The position numbers were made by a program, and so were the translations under genes. A stretch of DNA of 64,000 nt from Phytophthora quininea (Eukaryota > Oomycota > Peronosporomycetes > Peronosporales > Peronosporaceae). Below the pieces are notes generated by a model. It ran no database searches. It saw only the letters and a list, made by a program, of their open reading frames with translations, and was not told where the DNA came from. The stretch is from contig JAAVTG010000057.1 in NCBI GenBank assembly GCA_011947345.1, positions 709,519 through 773,518 on the forward strand, written 5' to 3'. Below, piece after piece: positions 34,399-44,325 of the stretch. The first letter of the stretch is position 1. The number at the start of each line of letters is the position of its first letter.

Positions 34399-37300
34399 TC
34401 AACTTCCTGTGACTTCTGTCTGCGTTCTGGTCTCTGCTTCTCCAGGACGGATTTCATTTGCTGCTAGCGTCGAGTGCATTTGCTTGTCATCTTGCTCAGT
34501 ATCGAATCCCAGCTCTTTTGCAACACGATGGCGAAGGGGACCAATTTGTGCGACCACGGCTTGATGCTCTTCATAGGCCACTTCCATTAGCAACGACGCG
34601 TCATGGAGTCGCTGGTCACGGGCGCGCAAAAAGCGGAAGAGCTGCGTGTAGTCCACATGCTCTGCCAAGAGCTCATGCTGCGAGATTCGCAGCAAAGCGA
34701 TTGCGATCGCGAAAACAATCGACGAACCTTCGTAAAAGATGGCGTCCAAGAGACGGAAGGAAGTCTCGCTCGGAAACACAGCGCAGCATAGCGGCAATAA
34801 CCACTGGGTCACCAGCACGAGGCCCATCGGTGGCGCCTGCATCTGCTGGAAATGGCGGTGGAGTTTCGGCAGCCGCATCTCGATGAGCTTGTCCAACACA
34901 GCGCCGTCCACTTGCAGGCCTGTCATCCCAGACGTGAAATACGACGGAAAGAAGACTTCGCAGATCACCAAAAGCAACCAAAACGTCCGTTGCTCGTCTT
35001 CAGTTGTGGATTGAAAGTCCACCACCACCTTGTCGGATTTTGCCTTCGACGCTTGAGCATGAAACAGGCACAACAACCGACCGACGACGAAAGTCATGGA
35101 TTGACAGTAGCCCAGCGCGTCATTGTGCAGAGCATACGCGAGCAGCACTCGCTCGAGCGACCGCTGTCCCTCTTGAGATGAGATCCAACAGTCGTCGTTG
35201 CCAGCAAAAGTTCGCTTCAAGTCCACATGAATTTGCCTCTTGGCCGAAGCAAAGCGCGCGTATTTCGCTTTAAAGTGCACCCCATCAGTCGGATCCTCGA
35301 GGCGCTCAATCAAACTGAAAAAATAATCTTGGGAATAGCTCTTCCGCAACGCGGAAGCCCGCTCAGTAACGAGTAGAGTTCGGGGCGCCGAGACGCTGGA
35401 ATGCCCCTCCAGACCAGCTCACGAACTATTCGCCGTTGCTTTGAATCGAAATCGCACACGCCGTGACCATCCGCACCACCGCTAGCATTTGACTCTGGCT
35501 GGTTTGACCCTGACTCAAAATATGACGGCAGCGTGTGGGAGTTGTCAGCATGTAACGTGCATCGAAGACGTTGCCACTGTTGCTCTTGCTGTTGTTCGAT
35601 AGCTTGAGCCAAGAGTTGGTAGTAAGCGTACGACCTTGTCGTCCCTGAAGGCAATTTAACGCCTTGCCATTCTCCGTTTCGGAGTTGAACTTCAGGATCA
35701 AAAATGCTGAAGCCAAAGCGGTCCGACAGCATGGAGGAGTGGGCGAACTGGGAAGACGTGGACGAAGTCGAGCAAGTCGACGATGATGAACTGGGAGGAG
35801 AGCTATAATCATCGCCCTTACTTGACAGGGGAGCTTGCGTTGTCGCCAATAGTTCCTCCGCAGTAGACCCCAGGTATTTGGTAGACTGGGGTGAGGTAGT
35901 TCCGTGATCCCATCCGCCAAAAACAGTGTCCGCAGCAGAACTAAACCACCAGCTTCATGTGCATCCACAGTGTTAAACAATGCCATCCACTGCATCTTCG
36001 CGGGCATGCCTTGCACCAGATCCAAGAGAGATAGCGAGAGTCGGCCCACACAATAGGATTCGCTCTCGCCTAGTGTCTCGTGATGCACTGTGATAGTTAC
36101 CTGAGTTTCTGCCATTGCCTCAGGCACTCGGAAAACAGTGTTAAGTGCAAAACGGGGGTGACGCCACACCTGTGAGCTTCCAGACTGTACCAGATCCTGC
36201 TGTAAAGTTGCCAACGAAGAGCGCACGCTGTAGAGAAGCCTGCTGCTTCTACTCTCGGAAGGAGTCTCAACACTGACGGCGCAGTAATATCGACCTTGTG
36301 GAGCACTTAAATTCTTGTAAACCGAAGCAGATTTTGCTCTTACGCCGGGCAAATTTCGAGTTTCGAGCAACTCGAAGTGCAAGTCTCAATAAACGTGGTG
36401 GCAATTGGCTCCATTGGTAAACCAGTCTGGATTGCTCCGAAAAACTGCTCGAGAGTTGATCGGATACGTCGACGTCCACCGTCTCCGGTCGTGAACACCC
36501 CAGAGAGGTTTGGAGACGAATATCCACTGAATCCATTCCTATTTCGTGCTCGAACACGCACAAGATATTCTGTATCCTTCTCAAGCCCGCACAGCCAATG
36601 CTCTCGTGCCTCTGGCAGGAGCAGCACCCCAGTGGCTGCCACTTCAATAAATATGACGCCGATAACATGGCAGACGATGCGAGTTTTGTCGCTCTGGGGC
36701 TCGTTGGTGTTGTCGGAGGCATCAACATTAGCATGGTGAGGAACCCACTGGCGCTGGACAAGCTTGGAGGCTTTTGCAGACTTCTAGGTGGAAATATAAT
36801 GGTTTCAACAGCGCCCAAAGCCTCGTGTCCGAACTTGTTGGTTCGATATCCCACGCCACTCCAAGTGACGTTGTGTCAGCACCCAAACAGCGCAATCCAG
36901 ACGGCACGCCCGGGACTTGGACAATCTCGGAAAGGAAGTGCCGAATGGCTGCAGGACGCGCCGATGCCAGATCGACTGCAGTTTTGCCTTCGCTGGTTTG
37001 AGCTGTCAAATTAAGTCGACGTCTCATAGGCGCTTCCAGCACCAACCACTCACAGACCCCAAGAGGTGCTCCCATTGCCGCGTAGTGTAGCACAGAATAT
37101 CCATTGGCGTCTAGTGCCGCCAGATTCAGCTCGTCATGACGTACATTTCCGTCTCCAAGAAGCCATTGCAAAGCTTCCAGCCGCCCGTTGTAGGCAGCAT
37201 AGTGCAGCACATTGCGACCACTATTGGACGTAGCTCCCAGAGGCACCACATACTTGGACATAAGCGGTCTCGGACTCTTCACCGTCGTCAACTGTGGAGC

Positions 37301-37979
37301 CTCCAGCTCTGCACACCACCGAATCACCGCCAAGTTTCCCTGAATTGCTGCCAAGTGCACGACATGTGCTCCATTAGAGTCGACCAACGACAATCCCGAG
37401 GGGCCATGGTCATACAACAGCTTCAGCAACTGCAACGCAGTCTTCTCCGCAGACATCGTTGCTTCATGGAATGGAGTGCGGCCCTTTCGACATTTTGCGG
37501 CAGTATTGGCGCCGTGGAACAGCAGACACTTGGCTACTTGCACGTTCCGCAGCGACAGGCTTGATGCAGCAGAGTCCGTCGGTTCCTGTCGACGCACTGA
37601 GCCACATCCACGTAGCCTCTCGTATCTTCTCCATGGGCTTCCAGTCTGGACCTGAACTCGAGTCCCCGCTCCGCCACCAACGCGAAGAATTCTTCTCCAC
37701 TGGAAATAGCCGCAAACAGCTCCCGACTGGCCATGGGCGACGCAGGCGGTGAGAAGCTCGCATTGAATTCGGTGGCTATCTTCTCTGGTGCGAAGGCTGG
37801 GACGATGTCGCTCTTGAGCGTCAGTGGCGACGGAGACTGCAATGGAGCAGAAGCTGCGACGTGTGACGAGGCGGCGTCGGATCCCTGGAAGTCGAGTCGA
37901 GCGTAGTAACATTAGAGCTTCCGTCGTTCGTGCTGTCGACGCAGGATAGGCAGCGTACCTGGGCAAGAGACTGATCCAT
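34399..37979 (-). CDS. Ankyrin-FN3-C2-TBC (RabGAP) fusion protein
   Basis: Exon 1 is 37979-37959 (7 codons), the intron 37958-37885 (GTACGC to TTCCAG), and the rest one exon, about 1170 residues. Domains in order: ankyrin repeats (RTLLHQACRCG, GRTPFHEAT, GAHVVHLAAIQGN, GRNVLHYAAYNGR, GYSVLHYAAMGAP); a fibronectin type III domain ending YLVRVRARNRNGFSGYSS; a C2-like domain (LLETRNLPGV to TITVHHETLGES, GRLSLSLLDL); a Ser-rich linker; and a TBC domain with both catalytic motifs, the arginine finger in IHVDLKRTF and the glutamine finger in LGYCQSM. It should therefore be an active Rab GAP. Six one-base shifts at short runs separate the frames, but the domains continue across each. Confidence 0.8.
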
Positions 37980-38209
37980 ACGACGACAAAGCAGCAGATG
38001 TCTATGCTTTATCTATTCGAAGAGCTCTCACGGCCGCGTTTGGCGTCGGTGGCGTCCTGAAGCTTTCGCCCGTGCAAGATCACGATGGACACGATCAAAG
38101 TTGGCACTGAAGCCGTACGACGTTTTAACGCTAAATGTTACGTTTTAGCGTCAAATCCGACGGGATGTTGACGTGAACGCTTCAACCAAGACGATCCACT
38201 TCGCCAAAC
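37980..38209. promoter_or_regulatory. Divergent promoter interval with a 20-bp-spaced direct repeat
   Basis: 230 bp between the RabGAP and the dienoyl-CoA reductase. It contains CGTTTTAACG at 38121-38130 and CGTTTTAGCG at 38141-38150, exactly 20 bp apart (two helical turns), a possible regulator site shared by both genes. The regulatory role is inference. Confidence 0.45.
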
Positions 38210-39167
38210 ATGCTGACCTTGCGTGTGTCCTTCTCCGCTCTGCGACCGTCCTTGACGCTTGCTGAGCGCCTCGCCGCGCTCCACGCCCGTGCTGAGCACG
38301 ATGCTGCCGCGCGGCACCTTCGAGGGCAAAGTGGCGCTGGTCACGGGCGGCGGCACGGGGCTAGGCAAGGGCATCGCCACCAAGCTGTCGGATTTGGGCG
38401 CCACCGTCGCCATCATGAGCCGCAAGAAGGGCGTCGTGGACGTGGCAGCCAAGGACATCGAGGCCGCCACCGGCAACGCCGTTATCCCGCTGACGGGCGA
38501 CGTGCGCGACCCGGAGCAGGTCAAACAGGCGCTGGATGAGCTGGACGAGCGCGCGGGCATCCCCACGGTCGTGGTCAACAACGCGGCCGGCAACTTCATC
38601 TCACCCTTCGAGCGCCTGAACGCCAAGGGCTTTGGCACGATCGTGGACATTGTACTCAAGGGCACGGCCAACGTGACGCTGGACGCCGGCAAGCGGATGA
38701 TCCAGCACGAGAAAGGAGGAGTCTTCCTCAACATCACCACCACCTACGCCGAGACAGGATCGGGCTACGTCGTGCCCTCTGCAGCTGCCAAAGCGGGCGT
38801 CAGTGCCATGATCAAGTCGCTGGCGGTGGAGTGGGGAAAGTACGGCATCCGCTTCGTGGGTATCGCGCCGGGACCGATCAAGACCAAGGGCGCGTTCGAC
38901 CGACTGGACCCGTCGGGCGCCTTTGAGGAGGTCATGTTGCAAAACAACCCGCTCAAGCGCTTCGGCGAGGTCGACGAGCTGGCCAACTTGGCGTCGTACA
39001 TGACGAGCGACTACGCCAGCTGGCTCAACGGCGAGATCATCCGCTTCGACGGCGGCGAGACCGTGTCGAACGCCGGCGAGTTCAACATGTTCGGCACAGT
39101 GAGCAAGGAGAAATGGGACGACCTCGAAGCCACTATCCGCGACTCAAACGCCAAGAGCAAGAAGTAG
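38210..39167 (+). CDS. 2,4-dienoyl-CoA reductase, probably mitochondrial (SDR family)
   Basis: The core from 38301 (MLPRGTFEGK) is very close to mammalian DECR1: NADPH-binding TGGGTGLGKG, NNAAGNFISP, TTTYAETGSG with the conserved Tyr, PSAAAKAGV with the Lys, GPIKTKGAF, SDYASWLNGE and FDGGE. It reduces 2,4-dienoyl-CoA intermediates in beta-oxidation of unsaturated fatty acids. The ATG at 38210 opens a basic, Ser/Leu/Arg-rich stretch (MLTLRVSFSALRPS) typical of a mitochondrial presequence, but in another frame. One extra base between about 38259 and 38300 would join them. Without it the protein would start at 38301 and be cytosolic or peroxisomal; there is no C-terminal SKL (it ends AKSKK). Confidence 0.9.
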
Positions 39168-39311
39168 TCCGTCACGACCACCGCCCGAAGAAAAGTTGCA
39201 ACGCACAGGTAGTTCGATTTTATACACTCTTGGCAGAATTCGACGTTCGCCTGTAAGGAAGAAAATGAAGAAATGAAGAGCAAACTCTCGGAGTGCCCAC
39301 CCACTCATAGT

Positions 39312-40226
39312 TTACGATGCCGCGGCGAGGTTGTACTTGGCGCGTAGCTCTTCTCGCTTTGCGGCGCGGCGATGCATCCGATCTTCCTGGAACGTGGCGC
39401 GACGCTCCTCCATCTTCTGCAGGTTGTCCGACATCTTCCTGATCTCCTCGTTCTCCTTCTCGACCTGCTTGGCGCGCTTCTCGCGCTCCGCCGCCAGTAT
39501 CGCGCCACGTACTTGTCGCGCGCTGTTAATTGCCTCGATCCACTGCTGTCTTTTCAATCCCGAAGTGGCATCAAAGCGGTGTGTCGTGTCTCCGACCGTG
39601 ACGAGGATTCCGACGTCGGCGTTGTCCTGACTGCCGTCCACCTCGCTTACATCGATGATGTCGTCCAGCGGGATGGCCTTGATCTCTCCTTCGAAAGAGC
39701 GCGTCTCCGGCTCCACTTTCTGGTACTGGAAGAGGTTCTTGGCGCGTATGAACTTGAGCTGCACGTATCTCTTCCGGAGCAATCCGTACTTGCTGAAGAG
39801 GTCGCCGCTCTCCAGCAAGGGCAGGTGTTTCTCGTAGAAGACATTCTCGCTCTTGGCGGTGGCTGCGCAGTTGTTGCACAGGCGCACGGGCTCCACGAAG
39901 CCAAACTTGACGACGCGATCGAAGTTGGCGGCGCAGCGTCCGCAGAACACAAGTCCGCAGCCGCGGCAGTGGTGCTTGCGCTTCAACAGGTCGAACTCGC
40001 CGCTGCAGAGCGCACAGACGTCCACAAAGTCGTCCTTGATCCACCGCGGCGGGCTCTGATGGCCCGACAGAATGGCGGCGGCCGGGTCCTCCATGGAGGC
40101 GGCTTTACGGACGCGGGGCTCGAATCTGCTCTCGTCCGTGGGCTCGGCCACGTGCGGCGACTGGAAGCAGCAGGACACAAGAGCGCAGAGCCCTGCCTTA
40201 GCTCGTTGGGGGAACGCGGACGCCAT
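39312..40226 (-). CDS. FYVE-PH protein with C-terminal coiled coil
   Basis: 304 residues in one unbroken frame. The FYVE finger has all signatures for PI3P binding: WIKDDF (the WxxD position), CALC, RKHHCRGCG, CGRC and PVRLCNNC (about residues 62-125). It is followed by a PH domain (GLLRKRYVQLKF to QQWIEAINSAR, about 145-255) and a charged coiled coil with RMHRRAAKREEL. The N-terminus contains a CC pair within SCCF, a possible palmitoylation site. Likely recruited to endosomes (family inference). Confidence 0.9.
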   Translation of the reverse strand: MASAFPQRAKAGLCALVSCCFQSPHVAEPTDESRFEPRVRKAASMEDPAAAILSGHQSPPRWIKDDFVDVCALCSGEFDLLKRKHHCRGCGLVFCGRCAANFDRVVKFGFVEPVRLCNNCAATAKSENVFYEKHLPLLESGDLFSKYGLLRKRYVQLKFIRAKNLFQYQKVEPETRSFEGEIKAIPLDDIIDVSEVDGSQDNADVGILVTVGDTTHRFDATSGLKRQQWIEAINSARQVRGAILAAEREKRAKQVEKENEEIRKMSDNLQKMEERRATFQEDRMHRRAAKREELRAKYNLAAAS

Positions 40227-41354
40227 GGGGGCAAGGAATCTGCAGTGGCAGAGGCGGCGATGTCTCCTAGCCGGCTGTTGACGATGCAGTATTGGTCGTA
40301 GAAGATTTCGCCAGGAGTGCTGTGTTGTATACCACCTAGAATTCGAGCGATTTCACTTACAGAAAGCAGAAAAACACAATACTCTGTACTAACCTCGGTT
40401 GACATCTATCAGCTGCAGTTCATCGCAACCTGAAGGCAAAGAACGTTCTGCTGCCAGCTAACAATGACGTTTGAGCGTCGGTGGCGAGAGCTTCACCGCG
40501 GAGGTGGAGCTTTTTCATCGTTTTGCTCATTGCTGGTTCTCGCAGCCGCAATCAAGCGAGGTTTGCCATCACCGACGCTCTCTTCATCGTCGATAGCCGC
40601 TCCAGATCCGCTGCCCAGCACTGAGCGTGCTCCATCGGATGGATACCCCTGACTTGGCTCACGATCTCCGTAGTGATTCAATTGGTCCATGCATGGCGTC
40701 TCAGTGGAGCGTCAAGAGCATCCGGAAATGTTTGTGACGAACCACAGCAGCTAGTGGATGCAGCTCGCGGATAGATTGCCAGAAGTTATGTGTTTTTCGC
40801 CTTTTGTGAGTGAAATCATCGAATTCAGGGTGGTACAGCTCAACCCTGTTTCGCTAGCCGAATCACTTGGGCATCTCTTCAACAAGGCATTTGCTGCGGG
40901 TAATGCATATATGATCGAATGTGGCTTCTGTGTTGCCTCAAACCGAGCGACTGAAGACACCTCCCGGCGGAAGCGCTGAGGTGGGAGACTGCCACTCGAA
41001 TTCATTCAACAAGCGTCATGCCGGCAACGGAAACGAAGTCGTCGTTGGGGTCGTCCCAGAGGCTGAGAGCTAAGCGAAGCACTTGACAGACCTCCTGCCG
41101 TCCACGTGCGACACAACAACAGCCAGGTCCCTCCGTCTTACCTTGCCGCGAACGAACGGCTTCCAGCGCTGGAAACTCGCTTGTCAGGCGTCCGTGGCGC
41201 GTCATCACGACCATTTTCATCCATCAACCGCCGTTGCAGTTTTTCGAGGGTCGATGGCATTTGCCAGCTCACCGCAGAGCTCATTCCGCAATTCGCCGGC
41301 TTGTGAGCACAAGTGGATTTCGACACCCCCAGGAAAGCACAGCAAGACTCGACC
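40227..41354. other. Intergenic, only short doubtful frames
   Basis: 1.1 kb between the FYVE-PH gene and the first NDUFA4-like gene. A 62-codon frame at 40464 (+) begins with a moderately hydrophobic stretch (FCSLLVLAAAI), and frames of 65-84 codons exist on both strands (40493-40690, 40751-41005, 40758-40979). None shows a motif or overlaps another as expected for spliced exons. 41150-41350 is similar to the region before the pseudogene at 43867 and is therefore the 5' region of the duplicated NDUFA4-like unit. Confidence 0.55.
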
Positions 41355-41672
41355 ATGCACAAGAGCGCACGAGCTGGCAAGGGCCTCCTGAACCTCTGGG
41401 CCACCGACCGCGGCACCTTCCCGGTTGTGTTCCTCGCGGGCATCGCGCTGACGGCGGCGCTGGGCAACGGCGCTCGCTACCTAATGAACAACCCGGACGT
41501 GTGTCTGGACAAGAGCAAGCGCAACAACTTCATGCATTACGAGGGCGACCAGGGTACAGAGTGGCGAGCTCGTCGCTTCCGCTTCGCCAACATCAAGAGG
41601 AACCCCATTAACCAGTCTCACCAGTTCGACGACGCCTTCGAGAAGGAGGAAAACAAGGGTGTGCACAGATAA
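41355..41672 (+). CDS. NDUFA4/B12D-like small mitochondrial membrane protein, copy A
   Basis: 105 residues, intact. The pattern fits the NDUFA4/MLRQ/B12D family: a short basic N-terminus with LWATDRGTFPVV, one hydrophobic helix (VFLAGIALTAALGNGA), then RYLMNNPDVCLDKSKRN, equivalent to the family NPDVxWDR motif, and a polar tail (WRARRFRFANI). Family members are subunits associated with respiratory complexes I/IV in the inner mitochondrial membrane. Copy A is the most divergent functional copy in the window. It is likely the ancestor of pseudogene C, because their upstream regions match. Confidence 0.85.
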   Translation: MHKSARAGKGLLNLWATDRGTFPVVFLAGIALTAALGNGARYLMNNPDVCLDKSKRNNFMHYEGDQGTEWRARRFRFANIKRNPINQSHQFDDAFEKEENKGVHR

Positions 41673-42233
41673 GCTCCATTCGATGGGAGGTCTCTAGCAG
41701 GCAGGCCTTAATACGTGTAGCGTTTAACTCGGAACTCGACTTGAGCTCGGTCAGACCATCTAACAAAAGGCGTGTCCTACCTACCTCAGGCTCATATAGA
41801 AACGCGGCCAAGTGTCTTCACCTTCGTGCAATTGACCACAGGATGCTGCTGTCGAAGTCGGGTCGACAACACTTCATCCAACATATCATCGGTCTCAAAA
41901 GTCATCCTTAGAACAGAGCGCACGGTGTGCTCCGTCAATTCAGCAGTAACAGGAAATTATACAATAGCACTCATGGAAATGCCGCCTTCGCGCTCAATCA
42001 ATCAACGATTGCATCCAACAGCGCCATCGGCGAGCACGATGTCTATAACCCCATAGCATTTAACCAGCGACGTATTTGATTCACCTCGACAGCGTGAAGG
42101 ATGCCTGTACAGATAGCATATCAATATTTGCTGAACCACAGCGCTCCGAAGGAAAAAAGTGTACAAGTTTACAATTCGCTCTAGCCGATCGCTTGCCTAT
42201 GATGGATCGCCCGTGACAAACGCTGTCGACGTC

Positions 42234-42554
42234 TTATCTGGCGACGCCCTGGTTCTCCGCCTTGGCGAAGGCCGGGTCGAACTGGCGCGACTGGTTGATG
42301 GCGTTGCGGTGCAGGTTGGCGAACCGGAAGCGGCGCGCACGCCACTCGGCGCCGTTCTGCTGGTCGTAGTGCAGCGAGTTGTTGCGCTTGCTCTTGTCGA
42401 AGCGCACGTCCGGGTTGTGCAGCAGGTAGCGGCTGGCCGAGGCGCCGGCGGCCACGGCGGCGAAGCTGCAGATGATGACGACCGGGAAGGTGCCGCTGTC
42501 GGTGGTCCAGAGCTTGAACAGGCCCATGCTGGAGCGAGTCGCCTTGGAAGCCAT
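42234..42554 (-). CDS. NDUFA4/B12D-like protein, copy B
   Basis: 106 residues, intact, inside the left arm. MASKATRSSMGLFKLW leads to TFPVVIICSFAAVAAGA (membrane helix), then RYLLHNPDVRFDKSKRN and EWRARRFRFANL. It differs from copies D and E by Ser for Gly at residue 9. An extended polypyrimidine/CCACC tract lies directly before the start codon in all three. Same role as copy A by family. Confidence 0.85.
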   Translation of the reverse strand: MASKATRSSMGLFKLWTTDSGTFPVVIICSFAAVAAGASASRYLLHNPDVRFDKSKRNNSLHYDQQNGAEWRARRFRFANLHRNAINQSRQFDPAFAKAENQGVAR

Positions 42555-42616
42555 TGCTGGTGGGGGTGTGGTGGTGGTTGGTGGAGTTGGTGGAAGAGTG
42601 CAAAATGCGCAATGAA

Positions 42617-43577
42617 CGAACCCCGGGCGCTCCTCACTGAGGAGTCCTCAGTCGTGTTGCAGGCGGCGGCAACGGGGTCGGTCCGACGGCAGGTGTCATC
42701 GCGGCCGAAGTTGCAGTGACTACAGTGCTTGTCGCGTCGGCGATACAGACACGCACGCGGTTTGACGGTCTGAAGTACCGTTGCCCCTGTCAAATACCGG
42801 TATTTGTGCGGCCAGGATAGGCCGGGGCGAATGTTACTTCAAAGCCTGAAGCGCGAGAAACGCGGCACTGCGTATCTCTCGCGACCTGGCACTGCGGGTT
42901 TGTATGGAGCGAGGCCTGGCGGAAACTCTTACGGCGGGCAGCTTCCTGCAGACTCAATCGCGGGGCTGAAGAATGTAGCTCTTGGCAACCAGTAGTTGTG
43001 GTTGTTTGTGATGGCTGCAGGAGGAGCTTTCCATTCACCCACCGAGTCTGCAGACTTGCAATCCAGGCGGCTCAATAGTTCGTCGTTGGTAGCGTGGGTC
43101 CTGCCTGAGTCCATTTTGCTACGGCACAAACCAAACCAATCCAATATCGTGGGCAAATATGAGGCGGATACTTGTGGTGGCGGTGCGTTTGGTGCACTCT
43201 CAAACAACAATGGTCAGAGGGAGGGTCACTCGCTACGATTGCTGGCACGATTCGTCAACCACTTCAACCTGGCGGTGGCAATGCTCCTCGCTCTGTCGTC
43301 GCTATACATGCACTCCACTGCGAACCGCTTCCAGTGCAGCACGAGTCGCGGTCCACCACTGAAGTCGGTCTGTTAAACGACGCGGTGGACGACCGAGTCA
43401 TCGCTGCAACAGGAACGGCAGTGACTGTGCGCCGTTTCGTTGCTGCTTCGGTTTTCGCGTATCCATGCCTTCCCATAGACGCCGGGCAGCATTGGCACCG
43501 CCGGAAAGGAGCTTCGCGCTCGGCTCGAGCAGCGTTGTCGGCTCTTCTCGGAGGTCATCTTGACTCTCGTTTGAGCT
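42617..43577. other. Arm-internal region with overlapping frames on both strands, no assignable gene
   Basis: Several frames of 60-140 codons overlap on both strands and reappear in the right arm, where the best ones are 46963-47649 (-, 228 codons) and 46979-47380 (+, 133 codons). Neither has a recognisable domain, and both arms differ by homopolymer changes that alter the frames. I cannot say which strand, if any, is coding. Confidence 0.5.
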
Positions 43578-43866
43578 GGGGTTGTTGAACAGGTGATCAA
43601 AGTGCGATTTCGTATTGTTGGAGGCGCCCTGATCAATGCTGGCAACGTTTCTCGTCGTGCTGACCCCGTACGCGACTACAAGTCGAACCTGGAGCGATGA
43701 CAACAAGCGCGCCAATACTCACTCGTTCTCGTTCCAGGTGTCAGTGGTTCGTCATCACCAGCATTTTCACCCAGGGGCCGCCAGACTTCCCAGCGCTTCA
43801 GATTGAGCTCATTCTGCAATTTGCCAGGCACCGAAGTGGATTCGCAGCTCGTCAACCGCATTCGCT

Positions 43867-44164
43867 ATGATCCGCAAGAGCGCTCATGCCGCCAAGGGCA
43901 TCGCTAGCCTTTGGTCCACTGATAGCAGCACCTTCCCGTCGTATTCTTAATTGGAATCGCTGTGACTGCAGCGGTGTGCGCTATCTGATGAACGACCCAG
44001 ACGTGTGCCTGACCAAATCCAAGCGGAACGACTTCATGCACTACAACGGCGAACAAGGGGCCGAGTGACGCGCTCGCCGAACTCAATTCGCCAACATCAG
44101 CAAGGACGTGACCAGCCAGTCGGCGCACTTCGAAAGCGAAGAGAGCAAGGGCGACCAAAGGTGA
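43867..44164 (+). pseudogene. NDUFA4/B12D-like pseudogene, copy C
   Basis: Alignable with copy A along its length: start MIRKSAHAAKGIASLWSTD, central RYLMNDPDVCLTKSKRN, HYNGEQGAE, and tail ESEESKGDQ. The frame is lost around 43938 (one G missing in TTCCC-GTCG) and again before RYLMND. The Trp codon expected after GAE is TGA (44066-44068), a base substitution that no homopolymer error explains. Upstream sequence (about 43740-43866) also resembles that of copy A, so it arose as a local duplicate of A and then decayed. Confidence 0.85.
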
Positions 44165-44325
44165 AGCAATAGCCATTGAGGCGCAAGGAACATTTAACCT
44201 TGACTAAGAAAGCTCCTTCTGCCAACATGATCAAGTTCATTGGTGTCCGTCCACCTTTGCCGCAAACTTCTCCTTTGTGCTTCTGAGCTCTACGAATGCA
44301 TGTTTGAGTCGCTCTCGCTTCGAAA

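Larger units (their letters stand above)
41974..43577. repeat. Left arm of a 1.6-kb inverted duplication
   Basis: The reverse complement of this segment is found at 47072-50712, where it is interrupted by a 2-kb insertion. Subtracting that insertion leaves arms of equal length, about 1600 bp. The outer edge carries only the last codons of the bZIP gene, whose complete copy adjoins the right arm, so this arm is the derived copy. Differences between arms are few and include homopolymer lengths (CCCC at 42784-42787 against five G at 47858-47862; GGG at 43223-43225 against four C at 47419-47422). Confidence 0.93.

Noticed and set aside
39372..40301. 309-codon plus-strand frame opposite the FYVE-PH gene
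   Set aside because: The minus strand has the full FYVE and PH signatures in one frame; the plus frame is its shadow.
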